DNA from: Rikenella microfusus DSM 15922
Lineage (GTDB): Bacteria > Bacteroidota > Bacteroidia > Bacteroidales > Rikenellaceae
Assembly (NCBI RefSeq): GCF_000427365.1
Contig: NZ_KE386488.1
Span: 1,895,882 to 1,959,881, forward strand
Direction: 5' to 3'
DNA length: 64,000 nucleotides
In this document: one piece after another, positions 35,927 through 44,876 of the stretch
How the letters are laid out: the number at the start of each line of letters is the position of its first letter
Position numbering within the stretch: position 1 is the stretch's first letter
Notes under the pieces: generated by a model
What the model was told of the DNA's origin: nothing
Databases searched by the model: none
Seen by the model: only the letters and a program-made list of their open reading frames with translations
Translations under genes and position numbers: made by a program

Positions 35927-37024
35927 ATGGAGAAATATGATTATCTGATCGTAGGAGCGGGCCTTTACGGGGCCTGTTTTGCGCATCAGGCGTTTTTGAA
36001 AGGGAAGCGCTGTCTGGTGGTCGATAAACGATCCCATATGGGGGGTAATTTGTATTGTGAGGAGGTCGGAGGAATTAACGTACACAAATATGGAGCACAT
36101 ATTTTTCATACATCGGACAAGGATGTCTGGGAATATGTTAATTCATTGGTGGAATTTAATCGTTATACGAACTCTCCGCTTGCTAACTATCGTGGCGAGT
36201 TGTATAATCTGCCATTCAATATGAACACCTTCTATCAGTTATGGGGGGCGAGGACTCCGGCCGAGGCTTCCGTAATCATTGAAAGGCAGCGCACCGAGAT
36301 GGAAGGACGGGAACCCGGAAATCTGGAGGAACAAGCCATCTCGCTGGTCGGCAGGGATATATACGAAAAATTGATTAAAGGATATACGGAGAAACAATGG
36401 GGCCGGCCGTGTACGGAGTTGCCGGCTTTTATCATTCGGCGCTTGCCGGTGCGTTTTACGTTTGATAATAATTATTTTAACGATAAGTATCAGGGAATTC
36501 CTATCGGAGGCTATAATCGATTGATCTCCAAGATGCTTGTTGGAGCCGATGTCAGGTTGGATACGGACTATTTCCTTTGTAAAGAAGAACTGGACGCTTT
36601 GGCTGATAAGGTCGTTTTTACCGGTATGATCGATGAATACTTCGGTTATTGCTACGGGAAGTTGGAATACCGTACGTTAAGGTTCGAAGAGGAACGGCTC
36701 GATATTCCTAATTTTCAGGGTAATGCTGTGATCAATTATACAGAACGCGAAATACCGTACACTCGAATTATCGAGCATAAGCATTTCGAGTTCGGGAATC
36801 AGGAGCATACGGTCGTTACCCGTGAATATCCCAGCGAATGGCAAACCGGAGCGGAACCGTATTATCCGGTCAATGATACGCGGAATGAACGATTGTTCGG
36901 GATGTACCGTGAACTGGCGGAGCGTCAGACTAATGTTATTTTTGGAGGACGTCTTGCACAGTACAAATATTTTGACATGCATCATGTCATCCATCAGGTA
37001 TTAACGATAAAAGATCAAATCTGA
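35927..37024 (+). CDS. glf: UDP-galactopyranose mutase
   Basis: Glf converts UDP-galactopyranose to UDP-galactofuranose with a reduced-flavin covalent mechanism in the cytoplasm. The 365-residue protein has the FAD dinucleotide fold GAGLYG (residues 10-15), the signature GGNLYCEEVGGINVHKYGAHIFHT and KGYTEKQWGRPCTELP, and the C-terminal NVIFGGRLAQYKYFDMHHVI, all classic for the family. Full length. It indicates galactofuranose in the polymer and implies a Galf transferase among the neighbouring glycosyltransferases. It starts 73 bases after the previous gene, one of the few true gaps in the cluster. Confidence 0.97.
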   Translation: MEKYDYLIVGAGLYGACFAHQAFLKGKRCLVVDKRSHMGGNLYCEEVGGINVHKYGAHIFHTSDKDVWEYVNSLVEFNRYTNSPLANYRGELYNLPFNMNTFYQLWGARTPAEASVIIERQRTEMEGREPGNLEEQAISLVGRDIYEKLIKGYTEKQWGRPCTELPAFIIRRLPVRFTFDNNYFNDKYQGIPIGGYNRLISKMLVGADVRLDTDYFLCKEELDALADKVVFTGMIDEYFGYCYGKLEYRTLRFEEERLDIPNFQGNAVINYTEREIPYTRIIEHKHFEFGNQEHTVVTREYPSEWQTGAEPYYPVNDTRNERLFGMYRELAERQTNVIFGGRLAQYKYFDMHHVIHQVLTIKDQI

Positions 37025-37031
37025 TTTGGCA

Positions 37032-37889
37032 ATGTCCGACGTGACGGTATATGTGGCATACCATAAAAATGCCCCGATTGTCCATAGCAGTATCTATCGG
37101 CCTATCCATGTAGGTAAAGCGTTGTCCGTGAGTGATATTGAGGGAACGATAGGAGATAATACCGGCGAGAATATCAGTACGAAAAACCCGTTGTACTGTG
37201 AAATGACGGCGGCATATTGGGCGTGGAAGAACGACAAGGATTCCCGATATATCGGTTTGTGTCATTATCGTCGGCTTTTCTGTGCCCGTAAACCGAATAT
37301 TTTCAGGAAACTGAAACTGCGGCTGAATTGTCTGAAAGAGAAACTCCGTGGATTTATTCGGCCGGGCAGCGGCAATTCGATCTGCGATTTGGTGAGTAAC
37401 CCGTCGGCAGAACGGTTTGAAGAGTTACGTAAAGATTTTGAACGGAAAATAGAGAAATGGACCGCTTCGGGACGGGTGGCCGCTTTCGGAGTGAAGCCGG
37501 TTTGTTTTGCGTCCCGGTCTGTCAAGATGAGGTTTGATATTTTAGGTGAATATCATACACAAGTTATCGAAGATATTCTGGAACAAAAATATCCGCAAAT
37601 GTTGGATGACTATAAAAAGGTAATGTTGTCCGACAGGATGTCCTATGCGAATATGTCGATCATGAGACGAGATGTTTTTGATCGTTATTGTTCCATGGTG
37701 TTCGATGTCTTGGGAGCTTATGAATCACGTGTATTGCAGGATCGATGGTGCAGTGATTTGTACGTTGATCGTTGCTTTTCACGATTACCCGGTTATATGG
37801 CGGAGTTGCTTACGGCTACTTTTCTGGAACATCTGAAACGTAGTAACGAATCGGTGAAAGAATTGACTGTCGTGACTTATGGCGTTTGA
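37032..37889 (+). CDS. DUF4422 family glycosyltransferase
   Basis: The 285-residue product belongs to the DUF4422 group, seen as putative capsular polysaccharide glycosyltransferases. The marker block is NPLYCEMTAAYWAWKND followed by YIGLCHYRRLF (about residues 54-83), with a long middle insertion and MSIMRRDVFDRYCSMVFD near the C-terminal third. An in-frame TTG six bases upstream is a less likely start than the ATG at 37032. It lies seven bases after glf. The sugar donor is unknown; the position next to glf makes a Galf transferase a fair guess but no more. Confidence 0.8.
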   Translation: MSDVTVYVAYHKNAPIVHSSIYRPIHVGKALSVSDIEGTIGDNTGENISTKNPLYCEMTAAYWAWKNDKDSRYIGLCHYRRLFCARKPNIFRKLKLRLNCLKEKLRGFIRPGSGNSICDLVSNPSAERFEELRKDFERKIEKWTASGRVAAFGVKPVCFASRSVKMRFDILGEYHTQVIEDILEQKYPQMLDDYKKVMLSDRMSYANMSIMRRDVFDRYCSMVFDVLGAYESRVLQDRWCSDLYVDRCFSRLPGYMAELLTATFLEHLKRSNESVKELTVVTYGV

Positions 37890-37932
37890 TGTCGGAGCGG
37901 TTGTTGAAATAGAAAATTAAACGGTTGTTGAG

Positions 37933-38794
37933 ATGAGGTATATCAGTCCCGAACCTATAGCTGTCCTACTGGCTGTTTATAATGGGGAGAAGTATTTGCG
38001 GGAGCAGATCGACTCGATTTTAGCACAAACGAATCACGATTGGGTGCTGTATATCCGCGACGATGCTTCTACGGACTCTACGCCTGAGATTATCGCCGAT
38101 TATTGCCAAAAATATGACAATATCGTGAAGATCGGCGATGATCGGGGTAATCTGGGCTGTTATGAAAATTTTCGTGAGTTGCTTCGATCGGTCGAGGCCG
38201 ACTATTATATGTTTTCGGATGCCGACGACGTCTGGCTGCCGGAAAAGATACAGGCCAGTTTTGATTTTCTGCATAAACAAGAGGGGGCATATCCGCACAC
38301 TCCGCTTTTAGTCCATTGCGACAAGTCCCATGCCGATGCAGAGTTGAATATCATTCATAAGAGCGTTTGGTCGGATTCCGCCATGGATCCAGATAGTTGG
38401 ACTAAATTTGAGCTGTTGCCTATGCATATCGTAGGAGGGGCATGTTCTATATTTAATCGCCGCGTTCGTGATTTGTCGCTGGAATCCCCCCCCCCCCCCA
38501 AATATTATGCCAGTTTCCCACGATGGATGGGCGGCATTGATTGCCGCCAAATTCGGGAAAATTTTTGCTCTGCGTGATCCTTTGTTGATATATCGGTATC
38601 ACGGTTCAAATACGACTGTGCGGATTAATCAAGCAAAACGTTCGGTATCCTATCGGCTAGCGCATCTTTGTGGAACCCTCGGGGAACATTATAAGAAATA
38701 CAAGATGGTAAATAGTGTGTTGGGATACGGATCATTCGGAAAATATGTGTATTACAGAATAGTTGCGTACCGGAAATCTAAAAGAATACGATAA
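37933..38794 (+). CDS. GT2 family glycosyltransferase, frame broken at a 14-C tract (apparent phase-OFF)
   Basis: A family 2 glycosyltransferase whose frame is interrupted. From ATG 37933 the first part reads like its two downstream paralogs (AVLLAVYNGEKYLREQIDSI, YYMFSDADDVWLPEKIQ). After a run of 14 C (38486-38499) the frame goes wrong and stops at 38577 (214 residues). The missing C-terminal part is intact one frame over, to 38794, and contains KFGKIFALRDPLLIYRYHG, matching KYGKIFALHDPLILYRQHG of the next gene. Removing one C (13 C), or adding two, restores a single protein of 286 residues, just the length of the paralogs (289 and 285). A sequencing error in the tract is the main alternative. 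Confidence 0.85.
38486..38499. repeat. Homopolymeric C tract (14 C), probable phase-variation switch
   Basis: Fourteen C interrupt a GT2 gene by one base. Frames on both sides are otherwise intact, as expected of a reversible slipped-strand switch rather than decay. Confidence 0.8.
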
Positions 38795-38796
38795 CC

Positions 38797-39666
38797 ATGG
38801 AAATCAAGAGCGGGGATGCTCGTCCGATCGCCATCTTGCTGGCCGTTTATAACGGTGAGAAGTATTTGTCTGAGCAGATCGATTCGATTTTGGATCAGAC
38901 GAATACTTCTTGGACTCTTTATATCCGTAACGACGGTTCCTCGGATGGTACTCAGCGCATCATCGACAGTTATCTTCGCCGTTTTCCGGACCGTATCGTG
39001 CAGATCGACCGCGGAGGTGCGAATCTGGGTTGCCGGGGTAATTTTTTCCGTTTGCTGGAGACGGTCGAAGCGGATTATTACATGTTTTCGGATGCCGATG
39101 ACGTCTGGCTGCCGGAAAAGATACAACGGAGCTTTTCGCTACTGAAACAAAAGGAACAATTATATCCGGGTACCGCTATATTGGTTCATACGGATAAAGT
39201 GGTTTGCGATGACAAGATGAATATCATCGTTCCTTCCTGGTGGAAAGCGGTAAGACTGAATCCGGATTTGTTCCATAGCTTGCGTTGCATTCCGTTGTCT
39301 CCCGTAGTCGGGGGCGCTACCACGGTTTTTAATAGATTTTTGCGGGATTTATGTCTGCCCATTCCTGAAGATCCGCCGCAACATGATTGTTGGATACCTT
39401 TGCAAGCGGCCAAATACGGTAAAATTTTCGCCTTGCACGATCCTTTGATTCTGTATCGTCAACACGGTAATAATGCGGTGGGAGCGCCTACGGAGCCGTA
39501 TCGTTTCCGGTGGGGGAAAATAGGACGGATAAAACGGATTGTGCAGCGAGATTGGAACCTGGCCGGATATTACCGTAGGTTGGGATATGGAAGCCGGCTG
39601 AAATATTTTTTCACGCGTTTTGAAGTATTGATTAAATTGCAGTGGAGTAAGATAACGTATAAATGA
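38797..39666 (+). CDS. GT2 family glycosyltransferase (paralog 2)
   Basis: The 289-residue inverting GT-A transferase has the GT2 nucleotide-binding start (IAILLAVYNGEKYLSEQIDS), NDGSSDGT (about residues 48-55), the metal-binding DAD in YYMFSDADDVWLPEK (about 93-107) and a C-terminal KYGKIFALHDPLILYRQHG block. Bases 38819-39098 are identical to 39679-39958 in the next gene and the identity continues to 39119 after one mismatch; beyond that the two proteins differ strongly. The catalytic half is therefore shared while the acceptor-specific half differs. It resembles rhamnosyl- or galactosyl-transferases of this group, but donor and acceptor are unknown. Confidence 0.9.
   Translation: MEIKSGDARPIAILLAVYNGEKYLSEQIDSILDQTNTSWTLYIRNDGSSDGTQRIIDSYLRRFPDRIVQIDRGGANLGCRGNFFRLLETVEADYYMFSDADDVWLPEKIQRSFSLLKQKEQLYPGTAILVHTDKVVCDDKMNIIVPSWWKAVRLNPDLFHSLRCIPLSPVVGGATTVFNRFLRDLCLPIPEDPPQHDCWIPLQAAKYGKIFALHDPLILYRQHGNNAVGAPTEPYRFRWGKIGRIKRIVQRDWNLAGYYRRLGYGSRLKYFFTRFEVLIKLQWSKITYK
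38819..39119 (+). repeat. Direct repeat, first copy (5' half of GT2 paralog)
   Basis: 301 bases with one mismatch (39099 versus 39959) to 39679-39979, offset exactly 860 bases. Such a repeat can recombine to delete or shuffle the transferase between the copies. Confidence 0.9.
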
Positions 39667-40520
39667 ATATGATTTGCTCTCGTCCGATCGCCATCTTGCT
39701 GGCCGTTTATAACGGTGAGAAGTATTTGTCTGAGCAGATCGATTCGATTTTGGATCAGACGAATACTTCTTGGACTCTTTATATCCGTAACGACGGTTCC
39801 TCGGATGGTACTCAGCGCATCATCGACAGTTATCTTCGCCGTTTTCCGGACCGTATCGTGCAGATCGACCGCGGAGGTGCGAATCTGGGTTGCCGGGGTA
39901 ATTTTTTCCGTTTGCTGGAGACGGTCGAAGCGGATTATTACATGTTTTCGGATGCCGACGACGTCTGGCTGCCGGAAAAAGTGCAGATCTTGTTCGATGC
40001 GATTCGTGAGCTGGAACGGCAGTATCCGGCACTTCCCTGTCAGGCGTTTGCCGATACGATCGTGTGCGACGAGCATTTGAATGTGCTGGAGGCTTCGCAT
40101 TGGCGCGGAGCCGGCATAAATCCGGATAGGTTTCTTTCTTATAACTATATGGCTGTGTGTTGTACTGCGGGAGGAGCATGTTCTATATATAATCGTAAAG
40201 TGAAGGATATGATTTTTCCTTTAACTAACGACTATTTGATTTACGATTTCTGGATAGCGATCAATGTAGCCAAACGTGGCAAGCTTAAAGCAGTGCATAA
40301 ACCTTTGCTGAAATATCGCCAGCATGGCGCGCAGACTTACGGAATCAGCTACGGAGCGCAGAATACGCTGAGCCATAAGCTGAAAAGGATCGGAGCGCTG
40401 GTTCGTCAGTATCGTTGGGAAGCACAACATCATAAAGACTTCGGCTATGGTCCGAAAATAAAGTATTATTGGTACAAGTTTATGACGATCGTAAAGATAC
40501 GTATGGGGCGATATAGATAA
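39663..40520 (+). CDS. GT2 family glycosyltransferase (paralog 3)
   Basis: The 285-residue transferase shares its first 100 or so residues exactly with the previous gene, including NDGSSDGT and the DADD metal site, then diverges (VQILFDAIRELERQYPALPC onward). The C-terminal part has YDFWIAINVAKRGKLKAVHKPLLKYRQHG, the same class of block as its paralogs, so it is full-length. It overlaps the previous gene by four bases (ATGA). The hybrid pattern, an identical 5' half with a different 3' half, suggests duplication or gene conversion of the donor-binding half. It should add a different linkage from paralog 2. Confidence 0.9.
   Translation: MNMICSRPIAILLAVYNGEKYLSEQIDSILDQTNTSWTLYIRNDGSSDGTQRIIDSYLRRFPDRIVQIDRGGANLGCRGNFFRLLETVEADYYMFSDADDVWLPEKVQILFDAIRELERQYPALPCQAFADTIVCDEHLNVLEASHWRGAGINPDRFLSYNYMAVCCTAGGACSIYNRKVKDMIFPLTNDYLIYDFWIAINVAKRGKLKAVHKPLLKYRQHGAQTYGISYGAQNTLSHKLKRIGALVRQYRWEAQHHKDFGYGPKIKYYWYKFMTIVKIRMGRYR
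39679..39979 (+). repeat. Direct repeat, second copy
   Basis: Second copy of the 301-base near-identical repeat that starts at 38819. Confidence 0.9.
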
Positions 40521-41587
40521 TGGCGATATATTTTATCATATATCTGTTCCTGCTGGCCATGGCCATGCTGGACTTTGTCGTAAAAAAAGACAAAGTCTAT
40601 AATTGCCTGTTTGCCGGTTTCGCTTTGTTCGTGTTCTTTTTGGCCGCGTTTCGCGGTATGGGGAATGATTATGACGGGTACAAAGAGATTTTCGAGACCT
40701 TGAGTACCCTTTCGATCAATGATATATTCGATCCCCGACAAGTCTATGTCGAGCCGGGTTTTGCGACGCTCAATATTTTACTGAGCAGCTGTCCGTATCA
40801 AACCATTCTGGTCGTTATGGCCGCGGCGAATATAACGATACTTTTTACGTTTTTCCGGAAATATTCTCCTTACCCGTATGTCTCTCTGCTATTTTTCGCA
40901 GGGATGTTTTTGTATACGGGAGTTATGGGGTTGATCCGTCAGCATTTGGCTATTGCGATATGCATGTGGGCGATGGCCGAACCCCGGCGTCCGAGATTCT
41001 GGTGGCTGGTGGGTGTAGCCGTAATGTTTCATTATTCGGCAGTCTTTGTATTGCTGGTCCGTATTCTCAAAGATCGTTATTATACCCTTAAAACTTATCT
41101 GACCATTGGAGGAATCGCTATTGCGTCGAATTTATTGATGTACGAAGCGTTTAAACTCGCCGTCGGCTTTTTGCCGGCGGTAATCGCCTGGAAATTGGAA
41201 ATTTATCTGGGAGCGGAAGCGGGAATGCAATTCGGGTTCAATGCCGCGGTCGCCATACGTCTTTTTACATTCGTGCTTGCTTATACGTATAGGGAACAAA
41301 TCGCTGCATGTTTTCCGAGATACGGTGCGCTTTTTGTGAATATTTATTTTTTAGCCATTGTGATTTATACGGGATTCGGATTCTTGCCTCAAGTTGCCGC
41401 GCGCGGAGCCGTATATTTCCATTACATGGAATTGTTGGTAGTTCCGATGATTCTATATGTCGCATCCGGAGTCAACAGGGCCTGGATATTTACGCTGTAT
41501 GCTTTGTTTGCGTTGTGGAGGCATATCGAGATGGTTACGGTATATGCCGAAGCCTATATGCCGTATAAAAATGTTCTTTTCACGTGA
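40520..41587 (+). CDS. wzy: EpsG/Wzy-type O-antigen or capsule polymerase
   Basis: The 355-residue integral membrane protein has about ten hydrophobic helices and fits the EpsG family of polysaccharide polymerases: a conserved FFLAAFRGMGNDYDGYKEIF early on (about residues 39-58), a YVEPGFATLNILLSSC-type motif (about 76-91) and the helix GVMGLIRQHLAIAICMWAM (about 135-153). It polymerises the lipid-linked repeat units in the periplasm once Wzx has flipped them. With Wzx this shows a Wzx/Wzy-dependent pathway. The start overlaps the previous stop by one base. No Wzz chain-length protein is in the window. Confidence 0.88.
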   Translation: MAIYFIIYLFLLAMAMLDFVVKKDKVYNCLFAGFALFVFFLAAFRGMGNDYDGYKEIFETLSTLSINDIFDPRQVYVEPGFATLNILLSSCPYQTILVVMAAANITILFTFFRKYSPYPYVSLLFFAGMFLYTGVMGLIRQHLAIAICMWAMAEPRRPRFWWLVGVAVMFHYSAVFVLLVRILKDRYYTLKTYLTIGGIAIASNLLMYEAFKLAVGFLPAVIAWKLEIYLGAEAGMQFGFNAAVAIRLFTFVLAYTYREQIAACFPRYGALFVNIYFLAIVIYTGFGFLPQVAARGAVYFHYMELLVVPMILYVASGVNRAWIFTLYALFALWRHIEMVTVYAEAYMPYKNVLFT

Positions 41588-41593
41588 TTTGTT

Positions 41594-42349
41594 ATGAATA
41601 GAGTTCCTAAAAAGATACACTTTTGCTGGCTGAGTGGCGATCCGTATCCGGTGGCAATCGCCAAATGCGTGGAGTCGTGGAAAACGATTATGCCTGATTA
41701 CGAGATTATACTTTGGGATCGGGCCCGTTTTGATGCGGAGATCGATAACCGTTTCGCCCGCGAAGCGCTGGAATTGCGCAAATGGGCTTTCGTAGCCGAT
41801 TATGTCCGGCTTTTTGCATTGGCGAAATATGGCGGAATCTATCTGGATTCGGATGTGCGGGTTTATAAAAAATTCGATGATTTGCTGGCGAACGGTTTTT
41901 TTTCCTGCGTGGAATATTTTAAACCTACCAATTACATTGCCATCGAAGCTGCGGTTATGGGGGCCGAGCCGGGGCATCCGTTTGTGAAACAATGTCTGAG
42001 TCTGTATGACGATATCCCGTTTGTACTTTCGGACGGAACCGTGGATCAAACGACCATAACCCAACGCATGGCTGCCGTTGCGGCCCGTGATTGGGGATTT
42101 GAGTACAGGCCGGCGGAACAACATCTGAAAGAAGGAGTGGTTATATATGCGCCTGTAATATTTACCAATCCGTCGGGCGAATTCTCGGTAACCAAAACTT
42201 ATGCGTTACATTTATGCAACGGCAGCTGGATTGATGAGCGTCCGTCGTTGCGTAAGCGTATGCTGAATTTCGTCCGAAGATACTATAAGCAACCGCATAA
42301 AGCGGCAGGTAGCTTGTATCGTAAACTGGTCAATCGAATTTTGAGATGA
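41594..42349 (+). CDS. GT32-type glycosyltransferase (DXD sugar-binding family)
   Basis: The 251-residue product has the family 32 signature seen in capsular and Och1-like transferases. It starts VPKKIHFCWLSGDPYP, continues CVESWKTIMPDYEIILWD, and has the core FVADYVRLFALAKYGGIYLDSDVRVYK (about residues 71-97), whose DSD is the metal-binding DXD. It is a retaining transferase that acts in the cytoplasm on the lipid-linked oligosaccharide. Full length, six bases after wzy and overlapping the next gene by four bases. The donor sugar cannot be deduced. Confidence 0.9.
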   Translation: MNRVPKKIHFCWLSGDPYPVAIAKCVESWKTIMPDYEIILWDRARFDAEIDNRFAREALELRKWAFVADYVRLFALAKYGGIYLDSDVRVYKKFDDLLANGFFSCVEYFKPTNYIAIEAAVMGAEPGHPFVKQCLSLYDDIPFVLSDGTVDQTTITQRMAAVAARDWGFEYRPAEQHLKEGVVIYAPVIFTNPSGEFSVTKTYALHLCNGSWIDERPSLRKRMLNFVRRYYKQPHKAAGSLYRKLVNRILR

Positions 42350-43416
42350 TCGAAGAACCCGGAACGATCGTTGTCAATGCGACTGCACTGGACGGCAGTG
42401 GTGCCTTGACGGTTCTGCGTCAGTTTTTGGCCGCTGTTCCTGAAAACGACAGGATTGAGTGGATTGTTTTTATCAGTCCCGACATCGAGATCGAGAGCCC
42501 GCGTGCGACGGTGCGTTTGGTCCCGGTCAAGGGTGTTAAGCCGATGATTCAGCGCCTGAAGTGGGATATGTTCGGCGTCCGGAGGTGGCTGCGTCGTGAA
42601 GGAATAAAGCCGGCGGCTGCCATCTCATTGCAGAATACCGGATTCAGGACAGGGTACAATATTCCCAATTATATTTATTATCACCAGTCGATTACGCTAA
42701 CTCCATATCGCTGGAGCCTGTTTAAGAAGTCGGAACGTAAACTTTGGTTTTATAAAAATGTATATCCGATCGTTATCCGGCTGTTTTTGAACCGTAGAAC
42801 GCGAATCTTTGTGCAATTGGAATATATAAAGGAAAGATTTGCTCGTAAATTCAGGATATCCTCCAACCGGATTTATGTGATTTCCCCATTGATCCATCTA
42901 CCCGTAGCGAACGATATACCGCCGATGGATTTGCCGCAAGATACCATCAATCTGTTTTATCCGGCTACGGCATTTTCGTATAAGAATCATTCGGTCGTCA
43001 TAGATGCGTTAAATAGAATTAAAAGTCGTAAATTTGTATTATGGCTGACAGTGCCTGAAGGAACGTTTGCTTTTGCAGGAGAGCGTGTCCGTGAGGTAGG
43101 CGTATTGTCTTTCGATAAGATGGTATCTATGTATGCTGCGGTCGATGCAGTAGTGTTTCCGAGTTATATCGAGACATACGGCCTGCCCTTGCTTGAAGCA
43201 GCCGCATTGGGGGTACCCGTTATCGCTGCGGATCTGCCGTATGCCCGTGAGGTGCTCGATGGATATGCGGGAGGTACTTTCGTTGAATATTCCAACGCGG
43301 ACGAGTGGGCGGCAGCTATCGGGAAAATATCGAAAAAACGTCGCTTTCCTCCGTTTGAACCGGAAAGAAAAGCGTCGTGGGATCGATTGTTTGCAATAAT
43401 AACTCATAAATGTTAG
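42346..43416 (+). CDS. GT4-like (GT-B) glycosyltransferase
   Basis: The 356-residue product has the GT-B two-domain plan. The N-terminal domain covers about 1-185 (SLQNTGFRTGYNIPNYIYYHQS near 87-108), and the C-terminal Rossmann domain carries VVFPSYIETYGLPLLEAAALGVPVIAADLPYAREVL (about 266-301), the E-x7-E type nucleotide-sugar site of family 4. It is a retaining transferase. The opening GTIVVNATALDGSGALTVL resembles transferases that use rhamnose or mannose donors, but this is weak. It overlaps the next gene's first possible ATG by seven bases. Confidence 0.88.
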   Translation: MIEEPGTIVVNATALDGSGALTVLRQFLAAVPENDRIEWIVFISPDIEIESPRATVRLVPVKGVKPMIQRLKWDMFGVRRWLRREGIKPAAAISLQNTGFRTGYNIPNYIYYHQSITLTPYRWSLFKKSERKLWFYKNVYPIVIRLFLNRRTRIFVQLEYIKERFARKFRISSNRIYVISPLIHLPVANDIPPMDLPQDTINLFYPATAFSYKNHSVVIDALNRIKSRKFVLWLTVPEGTFAFAGERVREVGVLSFDKMVSMYAAVDAVVFPSYIETYGLPLLEAAALGVPVIAADLPYAREVLDGYAGGTFVEYSNADEWAAAIGKISKKRRFPPFEPERKASWDRLFAIITHKC

Positions 43417-43421
43417 GGGAT

Positions 43422-44435
43422 ATGTTCAAAGACAAAGTTTTGCTCATTACGGGAGGTACCGGATCATTTGGCAATGCTGTTCTGAAGCGTTTTCTGAACA
43501 GCGATGTTCGGGAAATTCGTATTTTTTCACGTGATGAAAAAAAACAAGATGATATGCGTCATCAGCTGCAAAACCCGAAAGTCAAGTTTTACATCGGGGA
43601 TGTGCGGGACAAACGGTCCGTAGACTATGCGATGGAAGGCGTCGATTATGTTTTTCATGCCGCAGCGCTCAAACAGGTGCCCTCTTGTGAGTTTTTCCCG
43701 GTTCAGGCGGTCCGGACCAATGTATTGGGGACCGAAAACGTGCTTGACAGCGCGATTCAATACGGCGTGAAGAACGTAGTGGTGCTTTCTACGGATAAAG
43801 CCGCCTATCCGATTAATGCGATGGGAATCAGTAAGGCCATGATGGAAAAAGTCGCGATAGCGAAAGGGCGTGCATTGGCTATGAATAACGGCAAGACAAC
43901 GATTTGTTGTACACGTTATGGTAATGTGATGGCTTCGCGTGGGTCCGTTATCCCGTTATTTATTAGCCAGATAAAGAACGGGCAGGACCTTACGGTCACA
44001 GATCCGAATATGACCCGGTTCATGATGACCCTTGAGGATGCTGTGGATTTGGTCATTTTCGCATGGCAGCACGGCGAGAATGGCGATCTTTTCGTTCAGA
44101 AAGCTCCTGCTGCTACGATTGAAACATTGGCGCATGCGCTGATCGATTTGTTCGATTCGAAATCGCAGGTTAAAATTATCGGGACGCGGCATGGCGAGAA
44201 GTTGTATGAAACTCTGGTCACCCGTGAAGAAATGTCCAAGGCGGAAGATATGGGCGATTATTATCGGATACCGTGCGATAGTCGCGACCTGAATTATGAT
44301 AAGTATTTTGTTGAAGGCGAGGAAAAGGTCGCACGTTTCGAAGATTATCATTCGCACAATACCCGTCGGCTGGATGTGGACGGAATGAAAGAATTGTTGC
44401 TTAAACTTCAGATTGTCCGTGATGAATTGTCCTAA
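43422..44435 (+). CDS. capE: UDP-GlcNAc 4,6-dehydratase/5-epimerase (CapE/FnlA), first step to UDP-L-FucNAc
   Basis: The product (337 residues from MFKDK) is a short-chain dehydrogenase-fold enzyme with GGTGSFG at residues 11-17 and AALKQVPSCEFFPVQAVRTNV. The catalytic loop PINAMGISKAMMEK has Met in place of the usual Tyr, as in CapE/FnlA. It dehydrates and epimerises UDP-GlcNAc towards UDP-L-FucNAc. The start MFKDKVLLITGG matches FnlA proteins, so I prefer the ATG at 43422 over 43410. The following three genes complete the FnlABC/CapEFG pathway, and a WbuB-like transferase ends the set. Confidence 0.93.
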   Translation: MFKDKVLLITGGTGSFGNAVLKRFLNSDVREIRIFSRDEKKQDDMRHQLQNPKVKFYIGDVRDKRSVDYAMEGVDYVFHAAALKQVPSCEFFPVQAVRTNVLGTENVLDSAIQYGVKNVVVLSTDKAAYPINAMGISKAMMEKVAIAKGRALAMNNGKTTICCTRYGNVMASRGSVIPLFISQIKNGQDLTVTDPNMTRFMMTLEDAVDLVIFAWQHGENGDLFVQKAPAATIETLAHALIDLFDSKSQVKIIGTRHGEKLYETLVTREEMSKAEDMGDYYRIPCDSRDLNYDKYFVEGEEKVARFEDYHSHNTRRLDVDGMKELLLKLQIVRDELS

Positions 44436-44865
44436 AAATAAAATTACCGTCATTGACGGAGAAATCAATCGGGATTATCGGGGGCAGATCAGTTCGCTCA
44501 ATCAGTTCCGTTTTGACGGCGTCGAGCGTGTCTATTTTATTCATCATCCCGATGTGGATACTGTTCGGGCGTGGCATGCTCATCAACATGAAAAGAAGTG
44601 GTTCTATTGTGTCAAAGGAGCGTTTACGTTAGCTTTTGTGGAAATCGACGATTGGGATCGTCCCTCTCCGGATCTTCAGCCCCAGGTATATGAATTGACA
44701 GACACGGAGAGCAAGATCGTTTGCGTTCCGGAAGGCTATGCAAACGGTATCAAAGCAAAAGAGCCGGATTCCGTATTGTTGGTCTTCTCGAGTAAAATAC
44801 TTGAAGAAGCAGTGAAAGATTCATGGCGGTACGACAAAGCCATGTGGATGGATTGGGATAAATAA
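44422..44865 (+). CDS. Cupin-type sugar epimerase (stand-alone counterpart of the CapF cupin domain)
   Basis: The 147-residue beta-barrel (cupin) protein resembles dTDP-4-dehydrorhamnose 3,5-epimerase-like and WxcM-like proteins: DYRGQISSLNQFRFDGVERVYFIHHP, AWHAHQHEKKWFYCVKGAFTLAFVEID with the metal-type histidines, and IVCVPEGYANGIKAKEPDSVLLVFSS. In Staphylococcus CapF, an epimerase cupin is fused after a reductase domain. Here a cupin gene comes first and the reductase follows as a separate gene, so it is likely the split epimerase half; this equivalence is inference. It overlaps capE by 14 bases. Confidence 0.8.
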   Translation: MNCPKNKITVIDGEINRDYRGQISSLNQFRFDGVERVYFIHHPDVDTVRAWHAHQHEKKWFYCVKGAFTLAFVEIDDWDRPSPDLQPQVYELTDTESKIVCVPEGYANGIKAKEPDSVLLVFSSKILEEAVKDSWRYDKAMWMDWDK

Positions 44866-44876
44866 AAACAGGGAAG

